Assembly: GCA_025936995.1 (NCBI GenBank)
Contig: JAICSH010000020.1
Location: forward strand, 1 to 33,881
Length of the DNA stretch: 33,881 nt
Source: Thermoleophilia bacterium
Lineage (GTDB): Bacteria; Actinomycetota; Thermoleophilia; Gaiellales; Gaiellaceae
Reading direction: 5' to 3'
Shown here: in pieces, positions 1 to 7,761 of the stretch
Layout: every line of letters begins with the position of its first letter
How positions within the stretch are numbered: the first letter of the stretch is position 1
Position numbers and translations under genes: made by a program
Notes under the pieces: generated by a model
Told to the model about the DNA's origin: nothing
Seen by the model: only the letters and a program-made list of their open reading frames with translations
Database searches by the model: none

Positions 1-229
<229 letters not shown>

Positions 230-238
230 CTAAGCCTG

Positions 239-247
239 TTTATAGCA
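239..247 (-). promoter_or_regulatory. Probable extended -10 promoter element of dnaK
   Basis: On the reverse strand this reads TGCTATAAA, a good extended -10 box (TGn followed by TATAAA) about 40 bases before the dnaK ATG. No convincing -35 box is seen, which fits an extended -10 promoter. The adjoining ACAGGCTTA resembles the sequence just upstream of sucA (30661-30676). Confidence 0.5.
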
Positions 248-280
248 GATGTGCGCGAGAAACGCCTCGAACGGCGGAGG

Positions 281-296
281 CCGGTAGCAGCTACCG
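281..296. repeat. REP-like hairpin, copy 1 (left of the transposase gene)
   Basis: CCGGTAGCAGCTACCG. Bases 282-296 form a 6-bp perfect stem (CGGTAG/CTACCG) with a 3-base loop. The reverse complement of this 16-mer is present exactly at 915-930, so the two copies bracket the RAYT gene in inverted orientation. GTAG next to or within a hairpin is a hallmark of REP sequences recognised by RAYT enzymes. Confidence 0.7.
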
Positions 297-307
297 ATAC
301 CGAACCG

Positions 308-853
308 TCACGTCCTCTCGACCCAAGCCCGCAACAACGCTCGCGGATCCGACCAGGGTCTCGCGCAGGCCGCGAACAACGGGGCGGGATCGACGAACGA
401 CGTCAGCTCGCCGATGCCGATCGTGCCGGCGTAACTGCTCCAGGCCCAGTCCGCCGGACTCGAGCACAATCCGCCTTCCACGGGGTTCTTCGCGACGTAG
501 CGGAACCGCTCGAGGAGGTCGCCCTCGTCGCCGACACGCGACGATCCGTACCGCTGGAATTGGACGTGGCCCCGCAAACCGTGACGCCGATTGTGGCGCA
601 ACGCATAGGACAGGTTCAGGGAGTGCATCGCCCGCGGGAGCACTCCGTCGGTGACCCGCACGATGAGGTGGTAATGGCTCGTCATGAGGCAGTAGGCGAT
701 ACAGATCCATCCCGTCTGCGATGTCACGCGCCCGAGGTGACGGAGGAACTCGAGCCGGTCGCTCTCGTCGCGGTAGAGGCGCGGGACAGCCCACACGCAG
801 TGCGCATAGACGTGGAATGTCCCGGCGGAGGCATCGCGGTGGACGTACGGCAT
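308..853 (-). CDS. REP-associated tyrosine transposase (RAYT, IS200-like Y1 family)
   Basis: Single-strand DNA nuclease/transposase of the HUH Y1 family, 181 aa, a normal RAYT length. The HUH pair is seen as H60-Y-H62 in MTSHYHLIVRV, the counterpart of the family's PNHVHLLV. The likely catalytic tyrosine is Y119 in RYVAKNPVEGGL, matching the usual YIHxNPVRAGL. The end PADWAWSSYAG is also typical. An upstream H14/H18 stretch (HVYAHCVWA) occupies the place of the family's first conserved strand. The ATG at 853 is the natural start. The gene stands alone between dnaK and a transporter. It is flanked by inverted copies of a 16-bp hairpin (281-296 and 915-930), as expected for a RAYT with its cognate REPs. 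It appears intact. Confidence 0.88.
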   Translation of the reverse strand: MPYVHRDASAGTFHVYAHCVWAVPRLYRDESDRLEFLRHLGRVTSQTGWICIAYCLMTSHYHLIVRVTDGVLPRAMHSLNLSYALRHNRRHGLRGHVQFQRYGSSRVGDEGDLLERFRYVAKNPVEGGLCSSPADWAWSSYAGTIGIGELTSFVDPAPLFAACARPWSDPRALLRAWVERT

Positions 854-914
854 CTATGAGACGGTGCCGTACGGGTCGACGCGATGGGGCCGCGACTTCG
901 TAACGCTTCTGTGA

Positions 915-930
915 CGGTAGCTGCTACCGG
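915..930. repeat. REP-like hairpin, copy 2 (right of the transposase gene)
   Basis: CGGTAGCTGCTACCGG, the exact reverse complement of 281-296. The 6-bp stem is at 915-929. It lies three bases past the stop codon of the EamA gene (933) and so could also stabilise or terminate that transcript. No T-tract follows. The sequence next to the stem (GTCAC on the opposite strand) is partly shared with the first copy. Confidence 0.7.
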
Positions 931-932
931 TC

Positions 933-1781
933 TCAGCGGAAGGCGCCGATCAGCGCGCCGCCGGCCACGATGAGGCCGGCGCCGAAGACGAGCCTCTTCC
1001 CCACCAGCTCGGAATCGCGGAGCAGGAGCACGGAGAGCCCGACGCCGACGAGCGACTCGACGGCGACGAGCGGGGCCACGATCGTCACTCGCCCGCGGTA
1101 GTAGGCCTCGAAGAGTGAGACGTACGAGCCGCCGAACAGGAGGCCGGCCGGGACGAAGCGGAGCCACCGGCGCCCGATCCACTCCCGCGCCCAGATCACG
1201 ATCAGCACGGTCCCTCCGAGCAGCGCCGCGACCGCGGCCACGGCAGGCGGCACCGCCGTGCTTCCCACGGCGAGATGCCGGACGAGGTTGTCCCGGATCG
1301 CGAACAGCGTCACGCCGCCGAACGCGTAGAGAAGGCCGAGGCGGTTGAGGTGCGCGGGGCGGTCGCGCTCACGGGCGAGCTCCACGCCTCCGGCGACCAC
1401 GAGCACGGCGCCGGCGATGAGCGGCACGCGGGCAGGCTCGCCGAGGACGACGAGCGCGATCGTCACGGAGACGAGCGGCGCGATCCCGAAGACCATCGAG
1501 ACGCGCGACGACCCGGAATCGCGAATAGCCACAGTGACGAGGATCTGCGCGGCCCCGGGCGACAGCAGGCCAGCCAGCAGGAACGGCCAGGCCGACGAGA
1601 GGTGAAGCCCGCGCGCGGGCGCCTCGGCCAGCGCCCCGACGGCCCCGACGGCGAGCGCGGTGACCGCGGTGGCGATAGTCCCCAGCGCGACGTCGGGATC
1701 GCGCTCGAGGGCCATCCGGAGGGCCACGCTCATCGCGCCGAACAGCAGCGCCGACGTGAGCGCGAGCCCGACGGCGGCTAT
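933..1781 (-). CDS. EamA/DMT-family membrane transporter (start uncertain)
   Basis: Integral membrane protein of the drug/metabolite transporter superfamily with about ten hydrophobic segments in two EamA repeats. The first half contains VSMVFGIAPLVSVTIALVVLGEP, a typical EamA signature; the second ends SLVGVGLSVLLLRDSELVGKRLVFGAGLIVAGG. The substrate cannot be told. The start is odd: homology should begin near AAVGLALTSALLFGAMS, but no ATG, GTG or TTG precedes this segment in frame until an ATG at 1910, which would overlap the upstream gene by 133 bases. An ATA codon at 1781-1779 overlaps the TAG stop of the upstream gene (ATAG) and has GGAGG four bases before it. An internal ATG at 1733 would remove most of the first membrane helix. 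I give the ATA position as the likely functional boundary. It is transcribed with the YczE-like gene. Confidence 0.75.
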   Translation of the reverse strand: MAAVGLALTSALLFGAMSVALRMALERDPDVALGTIATAVTALAVGAVGALAEAPARGLHLSSAWPFLLAGLLSPGAAQILVTVAIRDSGSSRVSMVFGIAPLVSVTIALVVLGEPARVPLIAGAVLVVAGGVELARERDRPAHLNRLGLLYAFGGVTLFAIRDNLVRHLAVGSTAVPPAVAAVAALLGGTVLIVIWAREWIGRRWLRFVPAGLLFGGSYVSLFEAYYRGRVTIVAPLVAVESLVGVGLSVLLLRDSELVGKRLVFGAGLIVAGGALIGAFR

Positions 1782-2380
1782 GCGGCCTCCAGCGCCTGCT
1801 CCGGCGTCGGGCGGCCCCGCGCGAAGAGCGGGACGAACACGTGCGCGAGTGGGCCGATCGAGAGCGCGTAGAGCACCGTGCCGACACCGACGGTGCCGCC
1901 GAGGAACCAACCGGTCACGAGCACCGCCACCTCGATCCCCGTGCGGACGAGGCGGATCGAGTGACCGCGCGCCGCGAACCCGGTCATCAGCCCGTCACGC
2001 GGCCCGGGCCCGAACCCCGCGCCGATGTAGGCGCCCGTGGCGACGCCGTTCAGGAACACGCCGCAGACGAGGAGAGCGATCCGAACGGCAACATCGTGCG
2101 GCGCGTCGACGTGCCCGAGCACGACGTTCATCGTCACCCCGATGAGCACGACGTTGCTCACGGTCCCGATCCCGGGCTTCTGCCTGAGCGGGATCCAGAG
2201 CAGGAGCACCGCGGCGCCGACCATGATCGCCCAGGTCCCGATGGCGAACGGCGTGTGCTTCGCGAGTCCCTGGTGGAAGACGTCCCACGGATCGAGCCCG
2301 AGACCGGCCAGGACGAGCAGCGAGGAGCTGACGCCGTAGAGGACGAGACCGCCGTAGAGCTGGACGAGGCGCAGGCTCAT
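1778..2380 (-). CDS. YczE/YyaS/YitT-type integral membrane protein
   Basis: A 200-aa membrane protein with about five hydrophobic helices, resembling the YczE family (uncharacterised, thought transporter-like). Typical features are the start LVQLYGGLVLYGVSSSLLVLAGLGLDPWDVFHQGL and the central GAYIGAGFGPGPRDGLMTG. The ATG at 2380 is chosen because an upstream ATG at 2410 would run into the divergent pepT gene. The start codon follows GGGGA almost directly, so a classical ribosome site is doubtful. Its stop overlaps the beginning of the EamA gene, suggesting translational coupling. The divergent pepT start is only 22 bases away, so the two promoters must interlock. Confidence 0.8.
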   Translation of the reverse strand: MSLRLVQLYGGLVLYGVSSSLLVLAGLGLDPWDVFHQGLAKHTPFAIGTWAIMVGAAVLLLWIPLRQKPGIGTVSNVVLIGVTMNVVLGHVDAPHDVAVRIALLVCGVFLNGVATGAYIGAGFGPGPRDGLMTGFAARGHSIRLVRTGIEVAVLVTGWFLGGTVGVGTVLYALSIGPLAHVFVPLFARGRPTPEQALEAA

Positions 2381-2390
2381 TCCCCGAACG

Positions 2391-2396
2391 TACACT
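2391..2396 (+). promoter_or_regulatory. -10 box for pepT, leaderless spacing
   Basis: TACACT ends exactly six bases before the pepT ATG (2403), which would place transcription start on the A of the start codon. No ribosome binding site is present. This fits the leaderless TANNNT-N6-ATG pattern known in Actinobacteria. Confidence 0.5.
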
Positions 2397-2402
2397 CGCG
2401 CG

Positions 2403-3656
2403 ATGCCCACGGAGACGACGCTCGCCGCGCGGCTCGCGGAAGATGCGGCCGAGCGGTTCCTCCGCTACGTCCGCATCGACACGCAGTCCGACGAGGAGTC
2501 GGCCACCTATCCGAGCACCGAGAAGCAGCTCGACCTGCTGCGCCTCCTGCGGGACGAGCTCGAGCAGATCGGGCTCCCCGACGCCGCGATCGACGAGCAC
2601 GGCTACGTGACGGCGACCCTGCCCGCGACGGTCGACCACGACGTCCCGACGATCGCGTGGCTCGCCCACGTCGACACCGCGCGTGAGGTGACCGGCGCCG
2701 GCGTCTCGCCACAGCGCATCAGGTACGACGGCGGGGAGATCCCGCTCGGCGACTCGGGCCAGGTCATCCGGCCCTCGGAATCCCCCGAGCTCGCGAGCCA
2801 CGCGGGGCACGAGCTGATCACGACCGACGGCACGACCCTGCTCGGCGCCGACGACAAGGCGGGAGTCGCGGAGATCATGGCCGCCGTCGCCCATCTCGTC
2901 TCCCAGCCCGGCGTCCCCCACGGAACGGTCAAGGTCGCGTTCAACCCGGACGAGGAGATCGGCCGCGGAGTCGTCCACTTCCCGGTCGACACGTTCGGCG
3001 CCACGGCGGCCTACACCGTCGACGGCTCGACGGCCGGCGAGCTGCAGGCGGAGACGTTCTCCGGCGCGCAGGTGCGGATGCACATCCACGGCCGCGCGAT
3101 CCATCCCGGCTGGGCGAAGGGCGAGCTCGTCAACGCGGTGAAGGTCGCGGGCGAGATCCTCGGGCGCCTCCCGCAGGACCGTCTCTCGCCGGAGACGACG
3201 GAAGGGCGCGAGGGCTACGTTCATCCGGTCTTCGTCCAGGGGGACTCAACGGAGATCGAGCTGCGCTTCATCGCCCGCGACTTCGAGAACGACAGCCTCG
3301 CGGGGCACGTCGCCTTCCTCCGGGGCATCGCAGAGGAGGTCGCCGCCGACGAGCCGCGGTGCTCGATCGAGGTCGAGGACCGCATCCAGTACCTGAACAC
3401 GCGTGACGGGCTCGAGCGGCACCCGCAGATCGTCGCGCACCTCGAGGAGGCGATCCGCCGGGTCGGCCTCGAGCCCAGGCAGACGGCGATCCGCGGCGGC
3501 ACCGACGGCTCGACGCTCACCGAGATGGGGCTCCCCACCGCGAACGTCTTCACCGGCGGCCACGACGCGCACAGCCAGCGCGAGTGGATCTGCGTGGAGG
3601 ACATGGGCCTCGCCGCCGCGACGCTCGTCGAGCTCGCGCAGGTGTGGGCCGAGTGA
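2403..3656 (+). CDS. pepT: Peptidase T (tripeptide aminopeptidase, M20B)
   Basis: Cytoplasmic di-zinc aminopeptidase releasing the N-terminal residue of tripeptides. 417 aa against about 408 for E. coli PepT. Metal-site motifs are in order: H89 and D91 in AHVDTA, D150/D151 in LLGADDKAG, the catalytic and bridging glutamates E184/E185 in NPDEEIGRG, D207 in YTVDGS, and the last histidine near 387-390 in GGHDAHS. The lid domain (about 210-320) carries IHPGWAKGELVNAVK, diagnostic of PepT. The ATG at 2403 gives the correct N-terminus and lies six bases after a -10 box. moaA follows after 19 bases on the same strand but has its own -10 box. Confidence 0.95.
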   Translation: MPTETTLAARLAEDAAERFLRYVRIDTQSDEESATYPSTEKQLDLLRLLRDELEQIGLPDAAIDEHGYVTATLPATVDHDVPTIAWLAHVDTAREVTGAGVSPQRIRYDGGEIPLGDSGQVIRPSESPELASHAGHELITTDGTTLLGADDKAGVAEIMAAVAHLVSQPGVPHGTVKVAFNPDEEIGRGVVHFPVDTFGATAAYTVDGSTAGELQAETFSGAQVRMHIHGRAIHPGWAKGELVNAVKVAGEILGRLPQDRLSPETTEGREGYVHPVFVQGDSTEIELRFIARDFENDSLAGHVAFLRGIAEEVAADEPRCSIEVEDRIQYLNTRDGLERHPQIVAHLEEAIRRVGLEPRQTAIRGGTDGSTLTEMGLPTANVFTGGHDAHSQREWICVEDMGLAAATLVELAQVWAE

Positions 3657-3663
3657 CAACGCG

Positions 3664-3669
3664 CATACT
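3664..3669 (+). promoter_or_regulatory. -10 box for moaA, leaderless spacing
   Basis: CATACT followed by six bases (GGAGGA) and ATG at 3676. The GGAGG looks like a ribosome site but sits only one base from the ATG, too close to work normally. A leaderless start fits the spacing better. Confidence 0.4.
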
Positions 3670-3675
3670 GGAGGA

Positions 3676-4695
3676 ATGCAGCCGCTCCTCGACCGGTTAG
3701 GGCGTCCCCTCGAGACCCTTCGCGTCTCGATCACGGACCGGTGCAACTTCCGCTGCGTCTACTGCATGCCGAAGGAGGTCTTCGGCCGCGACTACGCGTT
3801 CCTCGAGCGCCGCGAGCTGTTGACCCTCGAGGAGCTGGCGCGCGTGGTCGGCCTCTTCGCCGCCCTCGGCACCCGCACCGTGCGCCTGACCGGCGGCGAG
3901 CCGCTCGTCCGGCGCAACGTCGAGCACCTCGTCGAGCTGCTCGCGGCGATCGAGACGCCGACAGGAGAGCCGCTCGAGCTCGCGCTCACCACCAACGGCT
4001 CGGTTCTCGCGCAGAAAGCTGAGGCGCTCGCCGCGGCCGGCCTGACCCGGGTCACGGTCAGCCTCGACTCGCTCGACGACGAGGCCTTCCGTGCCATGAA
4101 CGACGTCGACTTCCCGGTGCAGCGCGTGCTCGAGGGGATCGATGCCGCCGCGGCCGCCGGCCTGCCGGTCAAGATCAACGCGGTCGTAAAGCGCGGCGCG
4201 AACGACGGCGACATCCTCGCGCTCGCGGAGCACTTCCGCGGCAGCCGCCACGTCCTCCGCTTCATCGAGTACATGGACGTCGGCTCGACGAACGGGTGGC
4301 GGCTCGAGGACGTCGTGAGCGCCGACGAGATCGTGCGGCGCATCTCGGAGCGCTGGCCGCTCGAGCCGGCGGAGCTGGAACGACCCGATGCGACCGCGCG
4401 CCGCTGGCGCTACGCCGACGGCGGCGGAGAGGTCGGCGTCGTGGCGTCGGTCACGCAGCCCTTCTGCGGCGGCTGCTCTCGCGCACGGCTCTCGGCCGAG
4501 GGGCGCCTCTACACGTGCCTTTTCGCCGCGCGTGGCCACGATCTTCGCGCGCCGCTCCGTCTCGGCGCCTCCGACGACGAGCTCACCGAGCAGCTCAGGG
4601 GGATCTGGACGCGCCGCACCGACCGCTACTCGGAGCTGCGAACGGCGGAAACCGCTTCGTTGCCGAAGGTCGAGATGTCGTATATCGGCGGCTAG
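3676..4695 (+). CDS. moaA: GTP 3',8-cyclase MoaA (molybdenum cofactor biosynthesis)
   Basis: Radical-SAM enzyme that, with MoaC, converts GTP to cyclic pyranopterin monophosphate. 339 aa, normal length. The radical-SAM cluster is C23-x3-C27-x2-C30 in TDRCNFRCVYCMP. The C-terminal second [4Fe-4S] cluster is C264-x2-C267-x13-C281. The essential C-terminal Gly-Gly is present (MSYIGG). TGGEPLVRR and the serine/asparagine-rich SAM strand (LTTNGS) are also visible. The ATG at 3676 gives the standard start (LLDRLGRPLETLRVSITDRC). No other molybdopterin gene lies in the window, so the pathway must be completed elsewhere. Confidence 0.96.
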   Translation: MQPLLDRLGRPLETLRVSITDRCNFRCVYCMPKEVFGRDYAFLERRELLTLEELARVVGLFAALGTRTVRLTGGEPLVRRNVEHLVELLAAIETPTGEPLELALTTNGSVLAQKAEALAAAGLTRVTVSLDSLDDEAFRAMNDVDFPVQRVLEGIDAAAAAGLPVKINAVVKRGANDGDILALAEHFRGSRHVLRFIEYMDVGSTNGWRLEDVVSADEIVRRISERWPLEPAELERPDATARRWRYADGGGEVGVVASVTQPFCGGCSRARLSAEGRLYTCLFAARGHDLRAPLRLGASDDELTEQLRGIWTRRTDRYSELRTAETASLPKVEMSYIGG

Positions 4696-4741
4696 CCAGA
4701 GCGCGGCCGCCGCATCGTCGCCCTCCTGTAACCCCACTGTT

Positions 4742-4747
4742 TAGAGT
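4742..4747 (+). promoter_or_regulatory. -10 box for the PAP2 gene, leaderless spacing
   Basis: TAGAGT followed by seven bases and the ATG at 4755. There is no clear ribosome site at proper distance (GAGGG is only one base from the ATG). Confidence 0.4.
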
Positions 4748-4754
4748 TGAGGGC

Positions 4755-5510
4755 ATGGAGCGGGTTGTCGCTCTCGGCCAGCGGGTGCTGCCACGCGGGT
4801 GGCGGGACTTCGGCATTCAGCTGTTCATCTGGTTCGGCTTCTACTTCTCGTACCTCGCCGTGCGGCACCTGACCAACGGCACCCCGAGCAGGGCGTTCGG
4901 GAACGGCCTGCGCGTGATCTCGCTCGAGCAGCGGCTCACCCACCACCTCTTCGAGCTGACCGTGGAGCACATCGCCGACTCGTCCTCGCTTCTCCTGACG
5001 GCCGCGGCGTGGACGTACTGGAACTCGGAGTTCACCGTCATCGGACTCGCGCTGCTCTGGGTCTACCTCCGCCGGCACGAGCGATTCAGGCGCTTCCGCA
5101 ACACGATCCTGCTCGCGAACCTCATCGGCCTCATCGGCTTCGCCGTCATGCCGACGGCGCCGCCGTGGATGTTCCCCGGTGAGGGATTCGTCGACGGCGT
5201 CAACCACTCGAGCGCGCTGCTGCAGAGCCTCGGGAATCCGTACGCCGCCATGCCGAGCCTGCATGCGGCGGACGCGCTCATCGTGGCGTGGTTCCTCGTC
5301 TCCACGTCCAGGACGATCTGGGCGAAGGCACTCTGGGCGCTCTGGCCGCTGTGGGTCTGGTTCTGCGTCATCGCCACCGCGAACCACTACCTCCTCGACG
5401 TGCTCGCGGGGATCGGCGTGGCCTTCGCGGCGCTGCTCGGCACGGCGTGGGTTCCGCGCGTCTTCGAGCGCATCCGCGGGCTTGGCCCGGCCATCGCAAA
5501 CCTGCTATAG
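4755..5510 (+). CDS. PAP2-superfamily membrane phosphatase / inositolphosphotransferase-like protein
   Basis: 251-aa multi-pass membrane protein of the PAP2_3 type (lipid phosphatase or inositol-phosphoryl transferase). Conserved PAP2 residues are visible: the second motif as P167-S168-L169-H170 in AMPSLHAAD, and the third as H211 and D215 in ATANHYLLDVLAG. VMPTAPPWMFP before them is characteristic of the PAP2_3 subgroup that includes AUR1/inositolphosphotransferases. Five or six helices are apparent. The gene is 20 bases upstream of a CDP-alcohol phosphotransferase and one gene from inositol-phosphate synthase. I infer a step in inositol-phospholipid formation, for example removing the phosphate from phosphatidylinositol phosphate. 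The substrate itself cannot be read from sequence. Confidence 0.82.
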   Translation: MERVVALGQRVLPRGWRDFGIQLFIWFGFYFSYLAVRHLTNGTPSRAFGNGLRVISLEQRLTHHLFELTVEHIADSSSLLLTAAAWTYWNSEFTVIGLALLWVYLRRHERFRRFRNTILLANLIGLIGFAVMPTAPPWMFPGEGFVDGVNHSSALLQSLGNPYAAMPSLHAADALIVAWFLVSTSRTIWAKALWALWPLWVWFCVIATANHYLLDVLAGIGVAFAALLGTAWVPRVFERIRGLGPAIANLL

Positions 5511-5533
5511 TCGGACATAGCAGGAATGCTATG
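5501..5533 (+). promoter_or_regulatory. Mutually exclusive hairpins over the RBS and start of the CDP-alcohol phosphotransferase
   Basis: Three arms are seen. Arm A is CCTGCTAT (5501-5508, the last codons of the PAP2 gene). Arm B is ATAGCAGG (5517-5524, containing the AGGA ribosome site). Arm C is TGCTATG (5527-5533, containing the ATG). A pairs perfectly with B (8 bp, 8-base loop). CATAGCA (5516-5522) pairs perfectly with C (7 bp, GGAA loop). Both folds use the same middle arm, so they exclude each other. Arm A also reads as a -10 (TGCTATAGT) with TTGGCC 18 bases upstream, so an internal promoter is an alternative reading. Confidence 0.55.
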
Positions 5534-6193
5534 TTGGAGATGAACGCGACCCCACGGCTCAGCCGCGTCAAGCATGGCTACACGAGTGGAGCCCGCTCTC
5601 TCGCGAGCCGCTCGGTCACGAGGCTCGCCCGCACCCGGATCACGCCGAACGTCCTCACCACGACGGGCGTCTCGCTGTGTCTGGCGGCAGCCGTCCTCGT
5701 CCCGTTCGAGCAGCACGGCAAGCTTCTCGTGTTCTGGCTCGCGGCGGGCATCTTCGTCGTCGGCTCGCTGCTCGACATCCTCGACGGCGCGCTCGCCCGC
5801 ATGGGCGGCAAGACGACGCCGTTCGGCGCCTTCATCGACTCGACGACGGACCGCGTGGGCGAGGGTGCGATGCTCGCCGCGATCGCGCTCGTCTTCTCGC
5901 GTCACGGGAGGGACTGGGCGGTCGTGCTCGCCGTCGCGGCGGTCGTCGGCTCGTTCCTCGTCTCCTACACGCGCGCCCGCGCCGAGGCGCTCGGCCTGAA
6001 GGGCGACGTCGGGCTCGGCTCCCGCGCCGAGCGCGTCGTGCTCATCACCGCCGGGCTCGTCTTCGCGCCGTGGGGCGGCCTTCCGTGGGCGATCGTCGCG
6101 CTTGCCGCGACGGCGTGGCTCACGGTCGTCCAGCGCATCCTGCACGTCCGCAAACAACTTTCCGGAGGAACCAGTGGCAACAACCAACGGTAG
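5531..6193 (+). CDS. CDP-alcohol phosphatidyltransferase, probable phosphatidylinositol-phosphate synthase
   Basis: 220-aa membrane enzyme that transfers a phosphoalcohol onto CDP-diacylglycerol. The complete family motif is present: D82-x2-D85-G86-x2-A89-R90-x8-G99-x3-D103-x3-D107 ([13 protein letters not shown] ... [10 protein letters not shown]). About six helices follow. In Actinobacteria the members that use inositol-1-phosphate (PIPS, PgsA1-type) make phosphatidylinositol phosphate. The next gene makes inositol-1-phosphate and overlaps this one, which strongly favours that substrate over glycerol phosphate. The ATG at 5531 is chosen because AGGA lies five bases before it; an in-frame ATG at 5540 is possible. 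The start codon and ribosome site lie inside alternative hairpins. Confidence 0.88.
   Translation: MLEMNATPRLSRVKHGYTSGARSLASRSVTRLARTRITPNVLTTTGVSLCLAAAVLVPFEQHGKLLVFWLAAGIFVVGSLLDILDGALARMGGKTTPFGAFIDSTTDRVGEGAMLAAIALVFSRHGRDWAVVLAVAAVVGSFLVSYTRARAEALGLKGDVGLGSRAERVVLITAGLVFAPWGGLPWAIVALAATAWLTVVQRILHVRKQLSGGTSGNNQR
6164..6168 (+). promoter_or_regulatory. Ribosome binding site deciding the GTG start of inositol-phosphate synthase
   Basis: GGAGG five bases before GTG (6174), inside the end of the preceding gene. It fixes the start at GTG and indicates translation from a shared mRNA, with a 20-base gene overlap. Confidence 0.75.
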
Positions 6194-7319
6194 GGCACGG
6201 CTCGACGACGGCAAGGTCCGCGTCGCGATCGTCGGCGTCGGCAACTGCGCCAACTCGCTGCTCCAGGGCGTCGAGTACTACAAGGACGCGCCCGACGACC
6301 AGTTCGTCCCGGGCCTCATGCACGTCAACCTCGGCGGCTACCACGTCCGCGACGTGGAGTTCACCGCCGCGTTCGACGTCGTCAAGGGCAAGGTCGGCGA
6401 GGATCTCGCCGACGCGATGTGGGCGCACCCGAACGACACCATCAAGTTCGCGGACGTCCCGCAGACCGGCATCAAGGTCTCGCGCGGGATGACGCACGAC
6501 GGGATCGGCAAGTACCTCTCGCAGGTCGTCGAGAAAGCACACGGCAAGACGGACGACGTGGTCGGGATCCTCAAGGAGACCAAGACCGACGTCGTCGTCA
6601 ACTACCTCCCCGTCGGCTCCGAGGCGGCGACGAAGTGGTACGCCGAGCAGGTCCTCGAGGCGGGCTGCGCGATGGTGAACTGCATGCCGGTCTTCATCGC
6701 CCGCGAGGAGTACTGGGGGAAGCGGTTCGAGGAGAAGGGGCTGCCGATCATCGGCGACGACATCAAGTCGCAGGTCGGCGCGACGATCACCCACCGCGTC
6801 CTCACCTCGCTGTTCCGCGAGCGCGGCGTCCATCTCGACAAGACGATGCAGCTCAACGTCGGCGGCAACTCCGACTTCCTCAACATGCTCGAGCGGGAGC
6901 GGCTCGAGTCCAAGAAGATCTCGAAGACGACCGCGGTCACGTCGATGCTCGACTACGACCTCGGTGCGGGGAACGTCCACGTCGGCCCGTCCGACTACGT
7001 GCCGTGGCTGACCGACCGCAAGTGGGCGTACATCCGGATGGAGGGCTCGTCGTTTGGCGACGTGCCGCTCAACGTCGAGCTCAAGCTCGAGGTCTGGGAC
7101 TCGCCGAACTCGGCCGGGATCGTCATCGACGCCGTGCGACTCTCGAAGCTCGCGCTCAACAACAACATCGCGGGCGCACTCGTCGGGCCGAGCTCGTACC
7201 TCATGAAGTCGCCGCCGAAGCAGATCGTCGACGACGAGGCGTACGAGCTGACCGAGGAGTTCATCGAGCAGAACCGGCGCCATGCTCCGGCCGGCCAGCC
7301 TGCCTCCGTCGAGGCGTAG
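6174..7319 (+). CDS. ino1: myo-Inositol-1-phosphate synthase
   Basis: NAD-dependent isomerase converting glucose-6-phosphate to inositol-1-phosphate, the first committed step to inositol lipids and mycothiol. 381 aa, matching the shorter actinobacterial/archaeal class. The N-terminal Rossmann signature [16 protein letters not shown] is present. The catalytic region contains [15 protein letters not shown] and [12 protein letters not shown], both characteristic, and ends with the lysine-rich ESKKISKT segment and [11 protein letters not shown]. The GTG start at 6174 has a strong ribosome site and overlaps the preceding lipid synthase gene by 20 bases, so the product and its consumer are co-translated. 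Confidence 0.96.
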   Translation: MATTNGRARLDDGKVRVAIVGVGNCANSLLQGVEYYKDAPDDQFVPGLMHVNLGGYHVRDVEFTAAFDVVKGKVGEDLADAMWAHPNDTIKFADVPQTGIKVSRGMTHDGIGKYLSQVVEKAHGKTDDVVGILKETKTDVVVNYLPVGSEAATKWYAEQVLEAGCAMVNCMPVFIAREEYWGKRFEEKGLPIIGDDIKSQVGATITHRVLTSLFRERGVHLDKTMQLNVGGNSDFLNMLERERLESKKISKTTAVTSMLDYDLGAGNVHVGPSDYVPWLTDRKWAYIRMEGSSFGDVPLNVELKLEVWDSPNSAGIVIDAVRLSKLALNNNIAGALVGPSSYLMKSPPKQIVDDEAYELTEEFIEQNRRHAPAGQPASVEA

Positions 7320-7761
7320 CGAACTCGTCACGTGGGGCGCGGCGGCGCTGACCGCCGCCGCGCTCTACGTCGTTCCCTACGCGACGATCGGGTCGATCGT
7401 CACCGGAGCGGCAGGGCGCTGGGTCGCCCTCCTCGCGGGCTGTGTGGTGGTGCTCGTCGTCGCGGCGATCCGACTCTGGTCGGCTCTCGTCGTGCTCGCG
7501 GCCGCAGTCGTCAGCGGCATCTTCGGAGCCATCGCCTGGTTCGTCGTGGTCGTGTCCGACACATGCGGGGGCTCCATTGCCGCCACGGTCGTCGAGTGGA
7601 CGGGGGCGGCCGCGATCGCACTGGGCCTCGGAGCCTGGGCCGTCCACTACCGTGGTGGCCGTGTCTTCTGGGGACTCCCGCTCGGCTGGGTTCTCGGAGC
7701 GATCTGGATCGCGATCGTCGCCCACGTGATCCCGGGCGGCGCAGGGGGGTGCATCGAATGA
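7282..7761 (+). CDS. Hypothetical small membrane protein
   Basis: I recognise no family. 159 aa with four or more strongly hydrophobic stretches (about 17-37, 46-66, 66-90 and 103-125, and one near the C-terminus). The ATG at 7282 overlaps the end of the inositol synthase gene by 38 bases, and there is no alternative start codon before the first helix. The stop overlaps the start of the following GNAT gene as ATGA, so the three genes are probably one transcript. Third codon positions are GC-rich, as in neighbouring genes, which supports real coding. Confidence 0.7.
   Translation: MLRPASLPPSRRSELVTWGAAALTAAALYVVPYATIGSIVTGAAGRWVALLAGCVVVLVVAAIRLWSALVVLAAAVVSGIFGAIAWFVVVVSDTCGGSIAATVVEWTGAAAIALGLGAWAVHYRGGRVFWGLPLGWVLGAIWIAIVAHVIPGGAGGCIE

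Noticed and set aside
2381-2402. LexA-type box (CGAACGTACACTCG) between yczE-like and pepT
   Set aside because: Only one half matches the actinobacterial SOS box CGAAC-N4-GTTCG; the genes are not SOS genes.
6120-7331. 403-codon reverse open frame opposite the inositol-phosphate synthase gene
   Set aside because: Shadow of a highly conserved forward gene; composition is Val/Arg/Asp-rich without motifs.
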